From contig VXIS01000304.1 of assembly GCA_008704415.1 (NCBI GenBank), positions 1-59,475 of the forward strand: a stretch of DNA of 59,475 nt, in the 5' to 3' direction. The notes beneath the pieces were generated by a model. It saw only the letters and a program-made list of their open reading frames with translations, made no database searches and was not told the DNA's origin. Both the position numbers and the translations under genes were made by a program. Position 1 is the first letter of the stretch. Each line of letters starts with the position of its first letter. Source of the DNA: Sphaerosporella brunnea. Lineage: Eukaryota > Ascomycota > Pezizomycetes > Pezizales > Pyronemataceae. Positions 10,512 to 22,853 of this stretch are shown piece by piece.

Positions 10512-12834
10512 TCAGATAAGCCCACGGGCTTTGTTGTGCTCCCTCAATGCTTCCGTGATGCGCTCCAGGTCCCGGTTGAACTCGACTACCTTGCTCAGTA
10601 TTCCAGATCCATCGGAACCGCCGCCGGTCACCAGCGGTAGGACTTTATGGATCATAGCCTCGAGGCCAAAGAGCGTGTCGTCATGGTCGTCTGGCATGCC
10701 GGCGGATTTGGCATTACCTTGCTCCACAATGTTAGAGATCTCTTCGAAGGTTGCGCCGGCACGGTGAAGAATCTGTGGAAGAGGCATCAGCTTGACTATT
10801 AGAATGAGATGGATTGGCGACATGACATACATCGTTCTGCTTAGAGGCGACATCGTGTTGATGCCTGACATCATCCATCTGTGCAGCAACGAGGTTGCGC
10901 TGCCGCCTAACTTCTAGGATTTCTTTCTGCAACTGCAGCTTCCGCTTATTTTCTTGACGGACCCGCGCTTGTAGGTTGATCAAGTTTTCGATGGTGTCGG
11001 TCTACTTGTGTTAGGACTGGGATTGTAAAGTGCCTGTAAAGGAAGGATTACCAGTTGCCGTAATCGAGAAGCAAGTTCTTCTTTGAAGTTTTCAACCGCA
11101 ACCTTTTCGGTATTGGTTTGGAGCTTTTCATAGGCCGCATCGATGAGCTGTGAAAACAAGGTGAAAATGATATCGGCAGGGTTGGGGCCTTTGCGATTGC
11201 TCTTGGGAGGAAGGGGAGCATCGCTGCTCTTAGCGAGACGGTGAACAATGACAGGAATACCGCCTTTTCTACGCGACTTGCGGGCTGTATCACCCTCCTC
11301 AGCGTGGTCTGCCTGCGCACGACGGGCTTCCTTCTGAACAGGGGGTCTCCGCTTCTTGGACGGTGGGGGAGCTGCTTCCTCCTCTGCCTCCTCCTCTCCT
11401 TCGAACTCGTCTTCCACGACCTCTTCCACTACGAATTCTGCGTCTTCCTCACCTTCTTCCTCTTCAGCTTCAGATTCTGGCTCCGGTACTGCATCTTCCT
11501 TGGCTCTAGCTCGCGCCCTCGCCCTTGCAGCTTTGGCTTTGGCCTCGGCCACAGCTTCAGCCTCTGCCCGAGCTTTATTCTCCGCCAACGCTCGTTCCTC
11601 TCTAGATTTTGCTCTCTCCTTCTCCCTAGCCTTTCTCCTTGCCTCAGCCTCCCTTGCCGCCTCCGCCTTTGCCTCCAACTGCCCTTGCCGAAGAGCTTCA
11701 CGTTCCGCTTCCTCGGCTTCCAGTTCTTCCTCTATTGGGATCTTCGGCGACAAAGGTTTCTTGCCCAAGGACCTTCTCTTGGGGCGTTCTGGCGGTGTTT
11801 TTGGTCCGACATCTGGAAGTCGTGGCTCGGGCGTGCGCGGCGACCTGCGTGCTTCTTCTCCTATGGCTATGGGCCCCTCCTCCGGCGCCTCGTCTAATTC
11901 CATAGGTTCTCCAATGGGCTCCGGTTCTGGCTCTACGATTGCCTCGGGCACAAGTTCAGCTTCGGGCTCCAGTTCAGGCCCCGGCGCCGGCTCATTCAGT
12001 GGAGCCATTACTACTTCCGTAGTAATCTTCTCCACGGGGCCATCTTCCATTCGCTCATCTTCAACCGGCACAACAGCAGAGGCTTCGGGTTGGCGCTCGG
12101 GGGTGGCCCGCCTTCGTTTCGCCGCCTTTTGCACAAGATCTGTAAAATCGAACCCGGGGGCCACAACTCGATGTGTTCTGCGTACCCATCAGCACCGCAC
12201 CTCCTTGCACCATAACACAGGTCAAGTACATACCCCGCCCCCCTCAGGCGCTGCTCAAAGCGCTTCGCACGTTCTCCATTCAAGCCCAACCCCCGCGCCT
12301 GCTGGCTCGCGCGAATCTCAGCCTTATCCGGAGTGTTCAAAAACTTGTCTGGACTGGGTTGTCGCCTTCGTTTCGCGCCCGGCTCTGGCGTCGCGGAGGT
12401 GCCATTGCGAATCCCGTTGCTGTTGACAGTGCCATTGCTTCGAGGGGAAGTGCGGCGCGGCGGTTGCAGTGGTGGCGGAACTGGCAGAGCATTATCGATT
12501 TCTGTGTTGGGCACCGGTTGTGATTGGGGTAACGAGTCATTGACTGATGCGAACGCAGGAGCAGGAGCGAAAGGGTTCGAGACGGCCGGCAGAAGATCCT
12601 CGAAGCCAAATCCTGCGTTTTGTACCTTGTGCGTTCTGCATTCATAACACGTCACGTCAGCACGCGCCGCGGTGCGACATTAATGGCGTGAGAGGGTTCT
12701 TACCCAGCTCCTCGCTGACGCTGGGCCATTTTTTCCCGGCGCCGGTCATGTTCTACCGCAAGGAAATGTCAGTTTTTGAAATACTCGGCAGAAAAAAAGG
12801 GACAGTGAAGCGACGGACGTGATGAGGATGCCAT
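10512..12834 (-). CDS. AME1: Inner kinetochore protein Ame1/CENP-U (Mis17)
   Basis: Six exons: 12834-12819, 12752-12704, 12635-12234, 12177-11052, 11001-10831 and 10772-10512, coding 674 residues. The start has an excellent context (CCACCATGG). The C-terminal third matches the fungal Ame1/CENP-U domain: LASRLRQL|TDTIENLINLQ, a coiled coil rich in RQENKRKLQLQKEILEVRRQ, then AGATFEEISNIVEQG. The middle is a long charged region of Glu/Ala/Arg repeats. Ame1 with Okp1 forms part of the COMA/CCAN complex at centromeres; in yeast its N-terminal RLRG-type motif docks the Mtw1/MIND complex. Here that motif occurs twice, QRQRGAGTHKV at residues 16-26 and QRLRGAGTHRV at about 149-160, and each copy is cut by a phase-2 intron at the same GAG|T position. 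Each is followed by an F-G/D-F-x-DL block. No partner CCAN gene is adjacent. Confidence 0.85.
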
Positions 12835-13082
12835 GGTGGCTGTCTGTGCACATCAGCGAAAAGGCGACGGCGGGGAAGTGGTCGGTGGTGATGGGTGACG
12901 CGTGTGGATGCGGCGGTGACAACAACCTCGCGGCAGATTCCAACCCTAGTTAGCCGCCCGAGCGTATCACCTGTAACAGCATTTCCTAATTTGTGGCGAA
13001 GTCACTTCGCCACGTCCGTCCCATACTCGCGAGAAAATACGGCTATGCTTCTACATTCCATGATCATGACTTTTTAGACAAA

Positions 13083-16000
13083 TTAACTAGAAATCCCCTT
13101 CTCAGCTGCCTTCCTTGCTATCACCTCCAATGCCTCCGCTTCTCCACTATGCTGTACCATATCATAAAACGCGCCCTTTGACAGTATTAAGTTCCACGGC
13201 GAATCAAATTCCTAGGTGCAAAATGTCAGATCCACAACAGCAAAAACAAAAAATAAAGCTCACCAAAACTTTTCCATCTCCGAGTACCAAAATCCTGTCA
13301 TAATCCACCACCGTTTGCAGTCTGTGTGCAATAACCAAGGTTGAACATTCCGTAAACTCCTCACGGATACTCTTTTGGATCAAGGCATCCGTTTCCATGT
13401 CGACCGCGGAGGTAGCCTCGTCCAGCACAAGGATCTTGGGCCGCGATACGATGGCTCGTGCTAGACACAGCAGCTGCCGTTGTCCTTGGCTGAGATTCAG
13501 TCCACCCTCCGAGACCTTCGAGTCCAGACTGGCGAAAACATTCGCGTTATCATCGCTTCCTGGGGTGGCCGTTCCTGACTCTGAACCGCTGGATGGCTGG
13601 ACAAGATGTACACGTTGGAGTGCCTCTTGGAGGTCTTCATCCGAATACTCATTGAAGGTATCCAGATTCGACCTGATAGTCCCGGAGAACAGCACAGGGT
13701 CCTGGGGAATGATAGCAAGCCGACTTCGCAGGTCTCGCAGGTTGATTTTCGAGATGTCAATACCGTCGATAAAGATGCTCCCCGAAGATGCGCGGATAAA
13801 CTGGAACAGTGCTAGGGTCAATGACGATTTTCCGGCTCCGGTTCTTCCAACAATTCCAATGCGCTCCCTTGGCTTGACATCGAAAGAAATACCCTTGAGC
13901 ACCGGAGGAAGTTCAGGCGCATAGCTGACGACCAGATCCTCGACCTCTACTCTACCCTCGGTGGGCCATGCAGCAGGAGGATGGACTCCGCCCTGGTCCT
14001 CGATGGGAAGTGTGGTGTATTCCACGATTCTTTCCGTGCTGTTCATATCTAGCTCCATGTTCGCATAGCGCCTCAGCGCCCAGATGACATTGCCAGTGTA
14101 GTTCAGTGCAAAACTCAAAGCGAAGCCAGCCAGAGCTGCGTCGATTCCAGGAGTGATAGTGACGGCTGTGCCCACCAGCATGGCAAACACTGCGCCGACC
14201 ACACACATCCGCAAACCAACCCACCGGTTGAATAACCAGTTGTAGAAGGTGCGCTGGTGGTACACGTCCAGCCGGGAGAACATCTTGTCTGTATACTCTT
14301 GCACACGCCCAAATGCTCGGATTGTTGCTACGCCGCTCAGTGTTGCCCCGAAGAGCTCGAAAATGGGACTTCGGCTGTTGCTTTCAAGACGTTTAACCTC
14401 ACGTGCTCCTGCTAGGTAGTATACCGCATAGTGCACGTTGACCGCAAGACCGATGATGGCAATGACCATGATGTAAGGCGAGAGATAGACGCTATGACGG
14501 TTAAAATCCCATATTATAGATTTCAAGAAAGGACTTACGCAGCAAGATTGACACCTATTACTCCAAAGATATTCCAAAAGAGAAAGGCAATGTCGTTCGC
14601 CAGCCTCGAATCGACAGTCTCAAAGTCCTTGTTGAATCTGTTGAGAATCCTACCAGTGGGAACTGTGTCCAGCCATCTGCAGTCATATCAGAACGACCCA
14701 TATCTTCAGTCAATCGTAGACGGCGCATACCGAAGCGGTGCACGAAGAATCACACGCAACATGTTTTCAAAAAGACCCCTCGATGCACGAAGTGAAGTCA
14801 AGTAGACATAAGCTATCCAACTTTAGCATACTTCAATGGACAGCAACCATTGGCCTACGTACCATATTTTGCGGTGCCGACGATACAGATAACCAAGCTG
14901 ATAGCTGTGTAGGTACCAATCCAGTAAACTAGTGAATGGTTCTCCTCTATCACGGCGGAGATCCTCTGAAGCGAGTATTGTATCAAACTGTGCTCACGTA
15001 GAACAGAGGCCGAAGTCTCGGCCTGTGAGGTCCAGATTTTGATCCAATATTGCTAGATGAAGCTGTCAATGCACGACGACCCGAGATTCGAGATCTAGCC
15101 GGCACTCACCTTTCCTAATGTTAATGCTTCCTGACTGGCAAAAAACGACACAGCCAGTATCCACACCCACAATCTACGCACTCGGTCAGCAACCAGTTCA
15201 ACTTTGACTACTTAAGTTAAGTAGTTGGGAGATGTCTAAGTACCCTCCACTGGCGTCGAGATATGCATTATAAATTGACCATTTAACAGCACCTCGTTCC
15301 CTCTCTTCGTCCTGGATGAACTGACGTGCCGTTGGCATCGGAGTGTCAGCTACATGATCAGCGTGCCGGGACATATTGCTCTCCCTAGTAGTGCTCCGTT
15401 TAAGTTCATTTTCCTCCTCATGTATTTGCTCCTCCGCTTCGTGGTCACCATCTTTGGCTCTTGCAATGATACGCTCGAGGATTCCTCGCTCCTGCAGTTC
15501 GGCCACGGCGCCTGCGTTCTCGATCGAACCGTTTTGCAAGAACACCGCGTACGCTGCTTGCGAAATGCACAGCTTTAGATGATGAGTCACAAGGATGCGA
15601 GTACGGCCGTGCATCAACTCTCCAGTCAGTCCGTTCTCGAAAATCTGTTTGCCGACATGAGCGTCCACAGCGGAGAAAATATCATCCAGAATCAAAATCC
15701 CGGCGCGTGAATATGCTGCCCGGGCAAATGAGACTCTCCAACGTTGACCACCACTGAGGTTGATCCCGTTTGAGCCAATCTCCGTTCTGTCGCCATCGGA
15801 AAGTGACTCCATGTCCTGCGTTAGAGCACAAGCATCAAGAGTCTTGTTATACCGCGGCTCATTGAATGGAAGCCCAAAAACGATGTTGTCCCTTATAGAG
15901 CCGTTTTCAATCCACGGGATCTGGGATACGTATGCCACTGCGTTGGGAAGAATCCAGTTACTTGGATTGGCTTTGAAATCGAATCTTTCCACCGCCAGAG

Positions 16001-18300
16001 GTACGGGGGGCATCTCAATTCTTCCGCTGATCAAGTCCGCCTCGCCCAACAGGGCTGACAAGAGTAAACTTTTTCCTGATCCGGTCCGACCAGAGACAAG
16101 ACTCAGCTCCCCGAGAGGAAATTCTAGGTTGATATTCCGTAGACAGAATCGGTCGGTTTCATCTTCGGTATCTGCGGCCCAGGCAACGGTTGCATCAACC
16201 ATGGCAATCCTCGAAGAATCCGTGATGATTGGCTCCTTTTCGGCAGAATCAAGGTACTTCTTGATACGGCCAACACTGACAAGGGCGTCGAATGCGTCCG
16301 TTACCATTTCTGGAACGATTGATAAGGTCCATTCCAGCTCGCCAAATACCGCCAGGGCGGAAAAAGCGACTGATGGAGACATCGAACCATGGATAATTGC
16401 GTAGACCGAGAGGGCGGTAGCTGAGAGAAATATTGGATTTATTCTTTCACAGAGTGAGTATATTATTGATGATTGTTATGGTGAAACTCACACCCAGACG
16501 GATAAGACCGTGACATCTGCCAGGACTACTGTCCGCAAAGTCCGGAGCTCTTCTTCACGAACTCCCCGGATCCTGTCTTCCCATTTATCTTCCAGGGCCG
16601 AGAACTTGATCTGGCGGATGCCCTGTAGTGCTTCCGAAACGACCGCCATTTTCTTGTCTCTGCAAAAACATGAGCATCTATGGAGCAGCAGTAGCAGCTA
16701 AAGTACCTGATCTGCATCAACTCGTCCTGAGCCTTGGAGTACTTCTTCGTGGAATAGATATTCATAGGAGTCGTAAGAACTATTACCAGTATACCGGCGA
16801 GCAGGCTTTGCCAACTGTGACCGATAGTGTTAACTTGCGCTCTTGCAATATATCAGACAGTACAAACCCAAGTATGAAGACGACGAATACAAATCCAAGC
16901 ATCGTTCCAAAGAAAGACTCGACAAAGACATTCGACATTGCACAAAAAAGCGCTATGCGATCAGAATCAACAGCAAGGAGGTTGATGGCGCCTTGCTTCA
17001 TGTTCTGTAGCTCGACTTCATCTTCATCCGCTTTCGTAGGCTCTTGGTCGTTCCTTTCACTCTCTTTCTGGAGCCCCTTCACATCCTTTTTGCGGAAGGT
17101 CTTAGAGAAAACCACGGCGGATAACTGATTCCGTATCGGAATCATCAAGCCCATAAAGCACACCCTGCAGTGGATTATATTAGAAGAGCTGTATCAAGCA
17201 TTCATAATTATGACAATAAACACACCAGTAAACATATGCCAAAAGAACAGCTTCGAAAAGCTTGATGATGCCCAATGCCGCAACCCAAAACCAGACCGTG
17301 TTCCCATCGCTTTCACCTTTGTCACGTCTCTCCAGACAAAACAAGAGCCGGTTCAAAATCACTGGGGGCGTGAAAGTGGTCATAACACCGACGAGGGTTG
17401 CGATCCAGGTTCTCATAAAGTTTCTCCAATGCGCCTTAAAAATTTGCCAGTAGAGATCTGGCGACTTGTGGATGGCGTTGAACTCCTCCAAAAGTCTTTC
17501 GGCTCTCCGAGCGCGGTCTAGACCGGGGAGATCATCCTCGTTCAAATGGCCCTTCTCTGCGGCCTTTTTCAGAAGAGCGCTACCCCAGTAGAAGGTGTAT
17601 CGCGAGAATAAACTTCCAGTCCGCATTCCATCAACTAGGTGGCCGTCGAAGTACACATCAGGCCTTCTGGGAATAAAAGCCGAGGCCAAACTGAGGATCA
17701 ACACCGAGGCAATCTGGGCCGTTGGCAACCAAAACTCCACGACATTGGTGCTCGCAATGGGCTTCATGAGAAGAAGTGCGGCCTGTGCGGAAAGAAGTAC
17801 CATTGAAAGCGAGAAGATACGCCTGCAGTGGCCAAATATGGGACCGCAATCTTTTTCGATGTACAGGAATATGGCTTGCACGAACATGCAAAGCTAACAT
17901 TCGTCAGCGCATACTTGCCTACCCCTTCCAAGAACTGAAAACATACCCAGTCAGCTGTGAAAATCCACGCGGTCAAGAGTCCCAGATCCAGTCCAGCGAA
18001 TTTTGGTTCCGCGTTTTTAACGGTGGCATTGATGCCGGAGGCCAGCGAAAACCCGAGGCCACAGAATGCTGCCAGAAGGATGACTATTTTCTGGGGCCGG
18101 ACGATATATCGAGCCATCGATTCCGGCGTGGCAACGCCGTCTTCGTCCTCGTACAACTCGTTTGCAGAGAGCTCATCTGGCCGTTTTCCTGTGGAACCAA
18201 AAAGCTTTATGCGTTGCGGTAAACACGATAGTGTTAGTCCGAAGATGATGATTGCTGATAGTGATACCACAATGATCTCCGCTGCGCGGTAGAAAGACAT
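13083..18300 (-). CDS. ABC transporter, ABCC (MRP/Ybt1-like) family
   Basis: Twelve exons rebuilt: 18300-17947, 17893-17226, 17164-16868, 16814-16707, 16659-16492, 16443-15244, 15173-15110, 15052-14863, 14812-14731, 14676-14539, 14491-13264 and 13211-13083, giving 1,541 residues, normal for a full-length ABCC protein. Order is an N-terminal membrane domain (TMD0-like), TMD1, NBD1, linker, TMD2, NBD2. NBD1 has Walker A GRTGSGKS (about residue 650), signature LSGGQRW and Walker B ILILDD; NBD2 has GRTGAGKSS (about 1308), signature LSQGQRQ and [12 protein letters not shown]. The Asp in place of the catalytic Glu after Walker B of NBD1 is characteristic of ABCC proteins, which have one degenerate ATP site. 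Such proteins export conjugates or load them into vacuoles; the substrate cannot be inferred. The last exon ends [12 protein letters not shown]. The upstream 1.5 kb, shared with CAC2, shows no recognised drug-response element. Confidence 0.93.
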
Positions 18301-19830
18301 TTTCTACCCTTCGCCCCCGCGTGGATCGCGCCTGCGGCCAATTCGAAAATACGATCGTTCGCGTGGTTCAATTAAGTACTCAAATGGTTATGCGTCAAGG
18401 TTCGTCGATAGTCGAGATATTGCTGTCCGATGACTCGAGGGACAAACAAAGCCGATCAAATGGCCGGCTTTATATGATTTCCCGTATCTCTTTGGCTGCA
18501 ATCGCAGATCCGTTGACTCACAGGATTTTACTTCTGTTTGCAGATCTGCGAGCCGGCAAAATTGAGAGATTCGAGAGATTGGGTCTCAAGTGGACGTTCA
18601 TGCGGTGAACCGGGATGGCTCACAATGAGCAAGGGACAGTGGCGAGTGCCGACCTCCAGCTGCGGAAGGTGTGGATCTAGCTATGTAACAAAAACGTGGT
18701 CGTAGTTATTTTTCGGAGGTCAGCGATATCACCGGGTCAACTTCCGCTCTTCGGAGTGAGACCGCAACTGTCAATTTGCTGGGATGCGTATCGTTCTGGG
18801 AAGCGCAAAAGCACCGATGTGCATTTTGTGGTAAATTCACGTGATGACAGTTATCGATTTTCCGCAGTGTGCGAGCAACTGACCACAGGAGACGACGCAG
18901 GTTGCGTACACTCGATGCAAACGACCTCTAGAGTAGAGTATATACCCGTCGATATCAAATGGCCGAATCCTGAGATCATCGGAACGCTCCAGATATTGAT
19001 AATGGATTTTGTGAAACCGCATGGCGTTCGTTTGATGCCATCGAAACACGCGACGGAGTTAGAATACGGTGGCTTGATGGCAGGCTGGAGCCTTTTATCG
19101 AAATGTGCTATGATCCATCACTCGTCGGTGCATACTTAGTACGCTTAGCACTTACATGTACTAGTTAGTACCTTCATGCAGGCATGTAGCTGGATGCCTA
19201 GCGGCCGCATCTGATAACCAGGAAGCCGAATGGCTTATCATGACAAACTGGTGCGCTTGCAGGTTGCAGCCACTCGACAAGTGGCGGGCACCACGTGTGC
19301 CTGGAATCGGCACGAGGAGCCCTCAGCCCTAGATTGTTAAGAGCGGCAGTTGGAGACGGCTTCAACTGGGGAAATGTAACCGTTGATTGCTTTGGCAAAC
19401 AAAGAGTGCTCTATCAGCTCTGGAAGTCCCTTCTGATCCTTTCTGTACTGCTCCATTTTGAGTTCATCCATATCCATCGTGGCCCCCAGGCAAGCTGTCT
19501 TCTTTGAAGCTCAAGTGTCTCTGTCTGCGGCAGTGGCTGCCCAGTGCCCACTGCCGTCACACACTCTCCGCAACCCCATGCTTCACTTCCCACCTCTTTC
19601 AACCAACCCACCCATCCTCACTCTCGACATTTTTCTGACGACTCTACTCCTTCTTCAGCCCAATTCCCACTCCAAGGCACTACTACAATCTTAAAGTACC
19701 TATTCCTACCACCAACTCTGACCTCGATCCTCAACCCCCACAGCGCACATCGTCACAGCGCATTGAGCCTTGCCAAATAGTTCACCGGCTGCCACCTCTT
19801 CGTTGTGCTGTTTCTTCGAGGCTGTCTAAA
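18301..19830. other. Divergent intergenic region between ABCC transporter and CAC2
   Basis: This 1.53-kb region lies between divergent starts and must carry both promoters. Short open frames on both strands have no family resemblance and no splice connections. Pyrimidine-rich stretches near 19600-19800 look like the 5' leader of CAC2. I see no convincing named binding site. Confidence 0.55.
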
Positions 19831-22150
19831 ATGCCTGCGGCGGTTGCTCTGACCGTTCACTGGAGCGAACGCGACGAACCAATCTACAGCGCCCATTTTG
19901 AGCCTCATGGGAAAGGTCGGCTTGCAACGGCGGGTGGTGACAATAATGTTCGGGTATGTTGATTCTTACTTCGCTTTCTGACCAACCTCGACAGCTGCTA
20001 AGAGTTTGACAGATCTGGAAAATAGAAGGCGAGGGCGACGAGAGGAAGCCCGTTTATTTGAGCACGCTATCCAAACACAACCAGGCAGTCAATGTGGTTC
20101 GATGGTGTCCCAGAGGTTTGTACCCGCCATCCAAGTCAGTTTGTCTCTATTTCATCTTGACTGACTATTTGATTTCTTAGGAGAGATGTTGGCCTCCGCG
20201 GGCGACGACGGCAACATCATACTGTGGGTGCCGGCGGAACCGAATCACCGGCACGCACCCGGATTTGGAGACGATGATCTAGAGGACAAGGAGACATGGA
20301 GACTGAAACATATGTGTCGATCGATGGGCTCCGAGATTTACGACCTCGCGTGGTCTCCCGACGGCATGTTCTTTATCACTGGGAGCATGGATAACATCGC
20401 TAGAGTGTGGAATGCTCAAACCGGTAGGGAGTATCTGCCTGCGATGTGTCTTCAGTATGCTGAGATATGCGTTATTCGAAGGCCAGATGGTTCGTCAGAT
20501 CGCCGAACACAATCACTACGTGCAGGGTGTTGCTTGGGATCCACTCAATGAGTTCGTCGCCACACAGAGTTCTGATAGATCAGTTCACATCTACACACTC
20601 AAGTCGAAGGATGGACAGTTCTCTCTTTCACAACATGGCAAGATATCGCGGATGGATCTTCCTACGCCGCGGAGACGGATATCTTCCAACAGTCCGGCAC
20701 CCCCGGATATGCCACTGCGAAGCACCGACTTTCCGCCGAACTCGTCGGCCATCATTCAATCACCGGCCCCGTCGACCCCCGGCACCCCGACGTCCTTCTC
20801 GTTGCCGATGAACCCGCCCTTGCTCACAGCTAGCCGCCGCAGCTCCTTCAGCTCTTCGCCGTCACTACGGCGGTCACCATCGCCGTCGCCAGCTCTTCCA
20901 CTTCCGGCGGTGAAACCGATGGACTTCTCTCCAAAAGTTCATGGTCTTGGCGTGAAGAATGCCAACATTTACTACAATGAGACGTTGACTTCTTTCTTCC
21001 GCCGGCTCACCTTTACGCCGGACGGCAGCCTGTTGCTCACTCCCGCGGGACAATACAAGGTGTCCAATCCGACGCCTGGAGATGGAGCAAAGTCAGCTGA
21101 TGATATCATCAACACGGTCTACATATACACCCGCGCTGGGCTGAACAAGCCCCCGATAGCTCATCTTCCGGGGCACAAGAAGCCTTCGATAGCCATCAAG
21201 TGTTCCCCCGTATTGTACACATTGCGTACGGCGCCGGTGTCGACTAAGAACATTACCGTCGACACCTCCTCCGCTGACGATAATATACCGTCCCTACCAC
21301 CGCCCGCAGTAACTACCCAGATGCAGCCACCGCCACCAGCCCCAGGAGTATCCTTGACCCCGTCCAAAGATGTGCCATCTACCCCCAGCATCCTCACTTC
21401 TGCCGCCTTCTCGCTACCCTACAGGATGGTTTACGCGGTTGCAACCCAGGATGCTGTGCTCATTTACGACACGCAGCAGCAGACGCCTCTCTGTGTTGTC
21501 AGTAATCTGCACTATGCTGCCTTCACCGATCTCACTTGGTACTTCTTGAAAGCCATTTCCTGCGATGGAGACATGCTAACCATCATAGGTCGTCTGATGG
21601 ACTTACACTGCTCATGACCTCGACTGATGGTTTTTGCTCAGTCGTCATGTTTGCACCTGGAGAATTGGGAGAAAGATATATGGGTCCAATAAACCATATT
21701 TCCGGAATACCAACGCCCACTTTCCCTGCCTGCATCCCAAGCAGCAAGATGATCCCCACCTCTGTGCCTCCATTGTCACCTGCCATATTTCCATCTCGGC
21801 CTCCAAGCTCTCCTGCGCGCTCATCTTCCGTCTCTTCGGTTGGCACGATCACGCCAAGTACGATGAATAACCCGACACCCACCATGGGATCGCTTCCCAG
21901 CGTTGCTGCAACTGCATCTGGCATACCGCTAACAACTCCGCCGCAAACGCCCATGGCTGGAGGTCACGGTAGCACTGCCGGTAGCACTGTCCTCGGGAAG
22001 AGGGATCCAACACCTTCAAGCAAGCCTGACTCTACCAATACTACAGACAAGGGCTGCATCCCTGAAGCTGCGTCCGTGCAGCCTGGCGGTGACAAGAAGA
22101 GGCGCAGAATTGCGCCGACCCTGGTCATGGCCGCCGATAAGTCCAGCTGA
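19831..22150 (+). CDS. CAC2: Chromatin assembly factor 1 subunit B (Cac2/p60), WD40 protein
   Basis: Five exons: 19831-19953, 20013-20115, 20181-20423, 20482-21538 and 21589-22150, coding 695 residues. The N-terminal sequence TVHWSERDEPIYSAHFEPHG is the classic start of the p60 family. WD repeats follow: RLATAGGDNNVRIWK, MLASAGDDGNIILW, MFFITGSMDNIARVWN and EFVATQSSDRSVHIY. A Ser/Pro-rich insertion (about residues 195-280) separates them from the second half of the propeller (GSLLLTPAGQY, MVYAVATQDAVLIYD, TLLMTSTDGFCSVV). The C-terminus is disordered and ends in a basic motif GDKKRRRIAPTLV, typical of the B-domain-like tail. CAF-1 deposits H3-H4 on newly replicated DNA; p60 binds the large subunit and Asf1. 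Confidence 0.93.
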
Positions 22151-22853
22151 GTTGACGAAGAGGCTTAGGTACTGCTGTAACGATACGGTGCATGCTCTAC
22201 TAATGAATTCGGGGAAAAATCAGGAAGCGGCTTTCAATGTTGCATTTCTTTGCTTTTCATGTGGGTTTCTTGCGGGTACAATGGTCAAGGTGTTTCTTTT
22301 CTCTGCTTTACTTCCCTTTTTTTCGGCCTGGGTATTTGTTTTCATGGTTTGCAGTTTGCGGTTTGCGGCTTCACTTCAGATTCTCCAAGTGTATTCTTTT
22401 TTCCGCTGTTTCAAATGTATGTGCTGTTGGTTCATTGTAGTACTTTCTTCCGGTAGTACTTAGTGATTATAAGGGATAAGTGATTCTTTCATGCAAAGCT
22501 CTGGCAAACACCATACCAAGCGTCTGTGTCCAGATATCTGCATGATCACCGTAATCGTGATCATCCTGGGCACGCCATCCCTGTGCCAGCTCGGCTAAGC
22601 AGGAGCGAAGAAAAGCTTGGCATTGGCATTGTTGTTGTTGTTGTTCCCTTTGTTTACACGTCTGCTAGCGAACGAAGCCCCCTCATCATCATCATCATCA
22701 TCATCATCATTTTCTACCTACACAAATACCCCTCTCTCTGATCGGCACGTTTCACGATACCACTATACTTACTTCTTACTTCAAATTGCGTTCCACTTCG
22801 ACACCGAAAGCAATTCAACCTCGCAGCATATCCACTACTCGTTCTGAGGAGCC
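22151..22853. other. Intergenic region, kinesin-5 promoter and leader
   Basis: This 703-bp stretch holds the CAC2 3' UTR and the kinesin-5 upstream region. A perfect trinucleotide run, (TCA)9 plus T, sits at 22683-22710. No coding exon is seen. Confidence 0.6.
22683..22710 (+). repeat. (TCA)9 microsatellite
   Basis: Nine perfect TCA units lie about 144 bp upstream of the kinesin-5 start codon, probably in its leader or promoter. Confidence 0.9.

Noticed and set aside
11356..12426. 356-residue plus-strand open frame rich in Ser/Ala
   Set aside because: It is the antisense shadow of the Glu/Ala-rich middle of Ame1.
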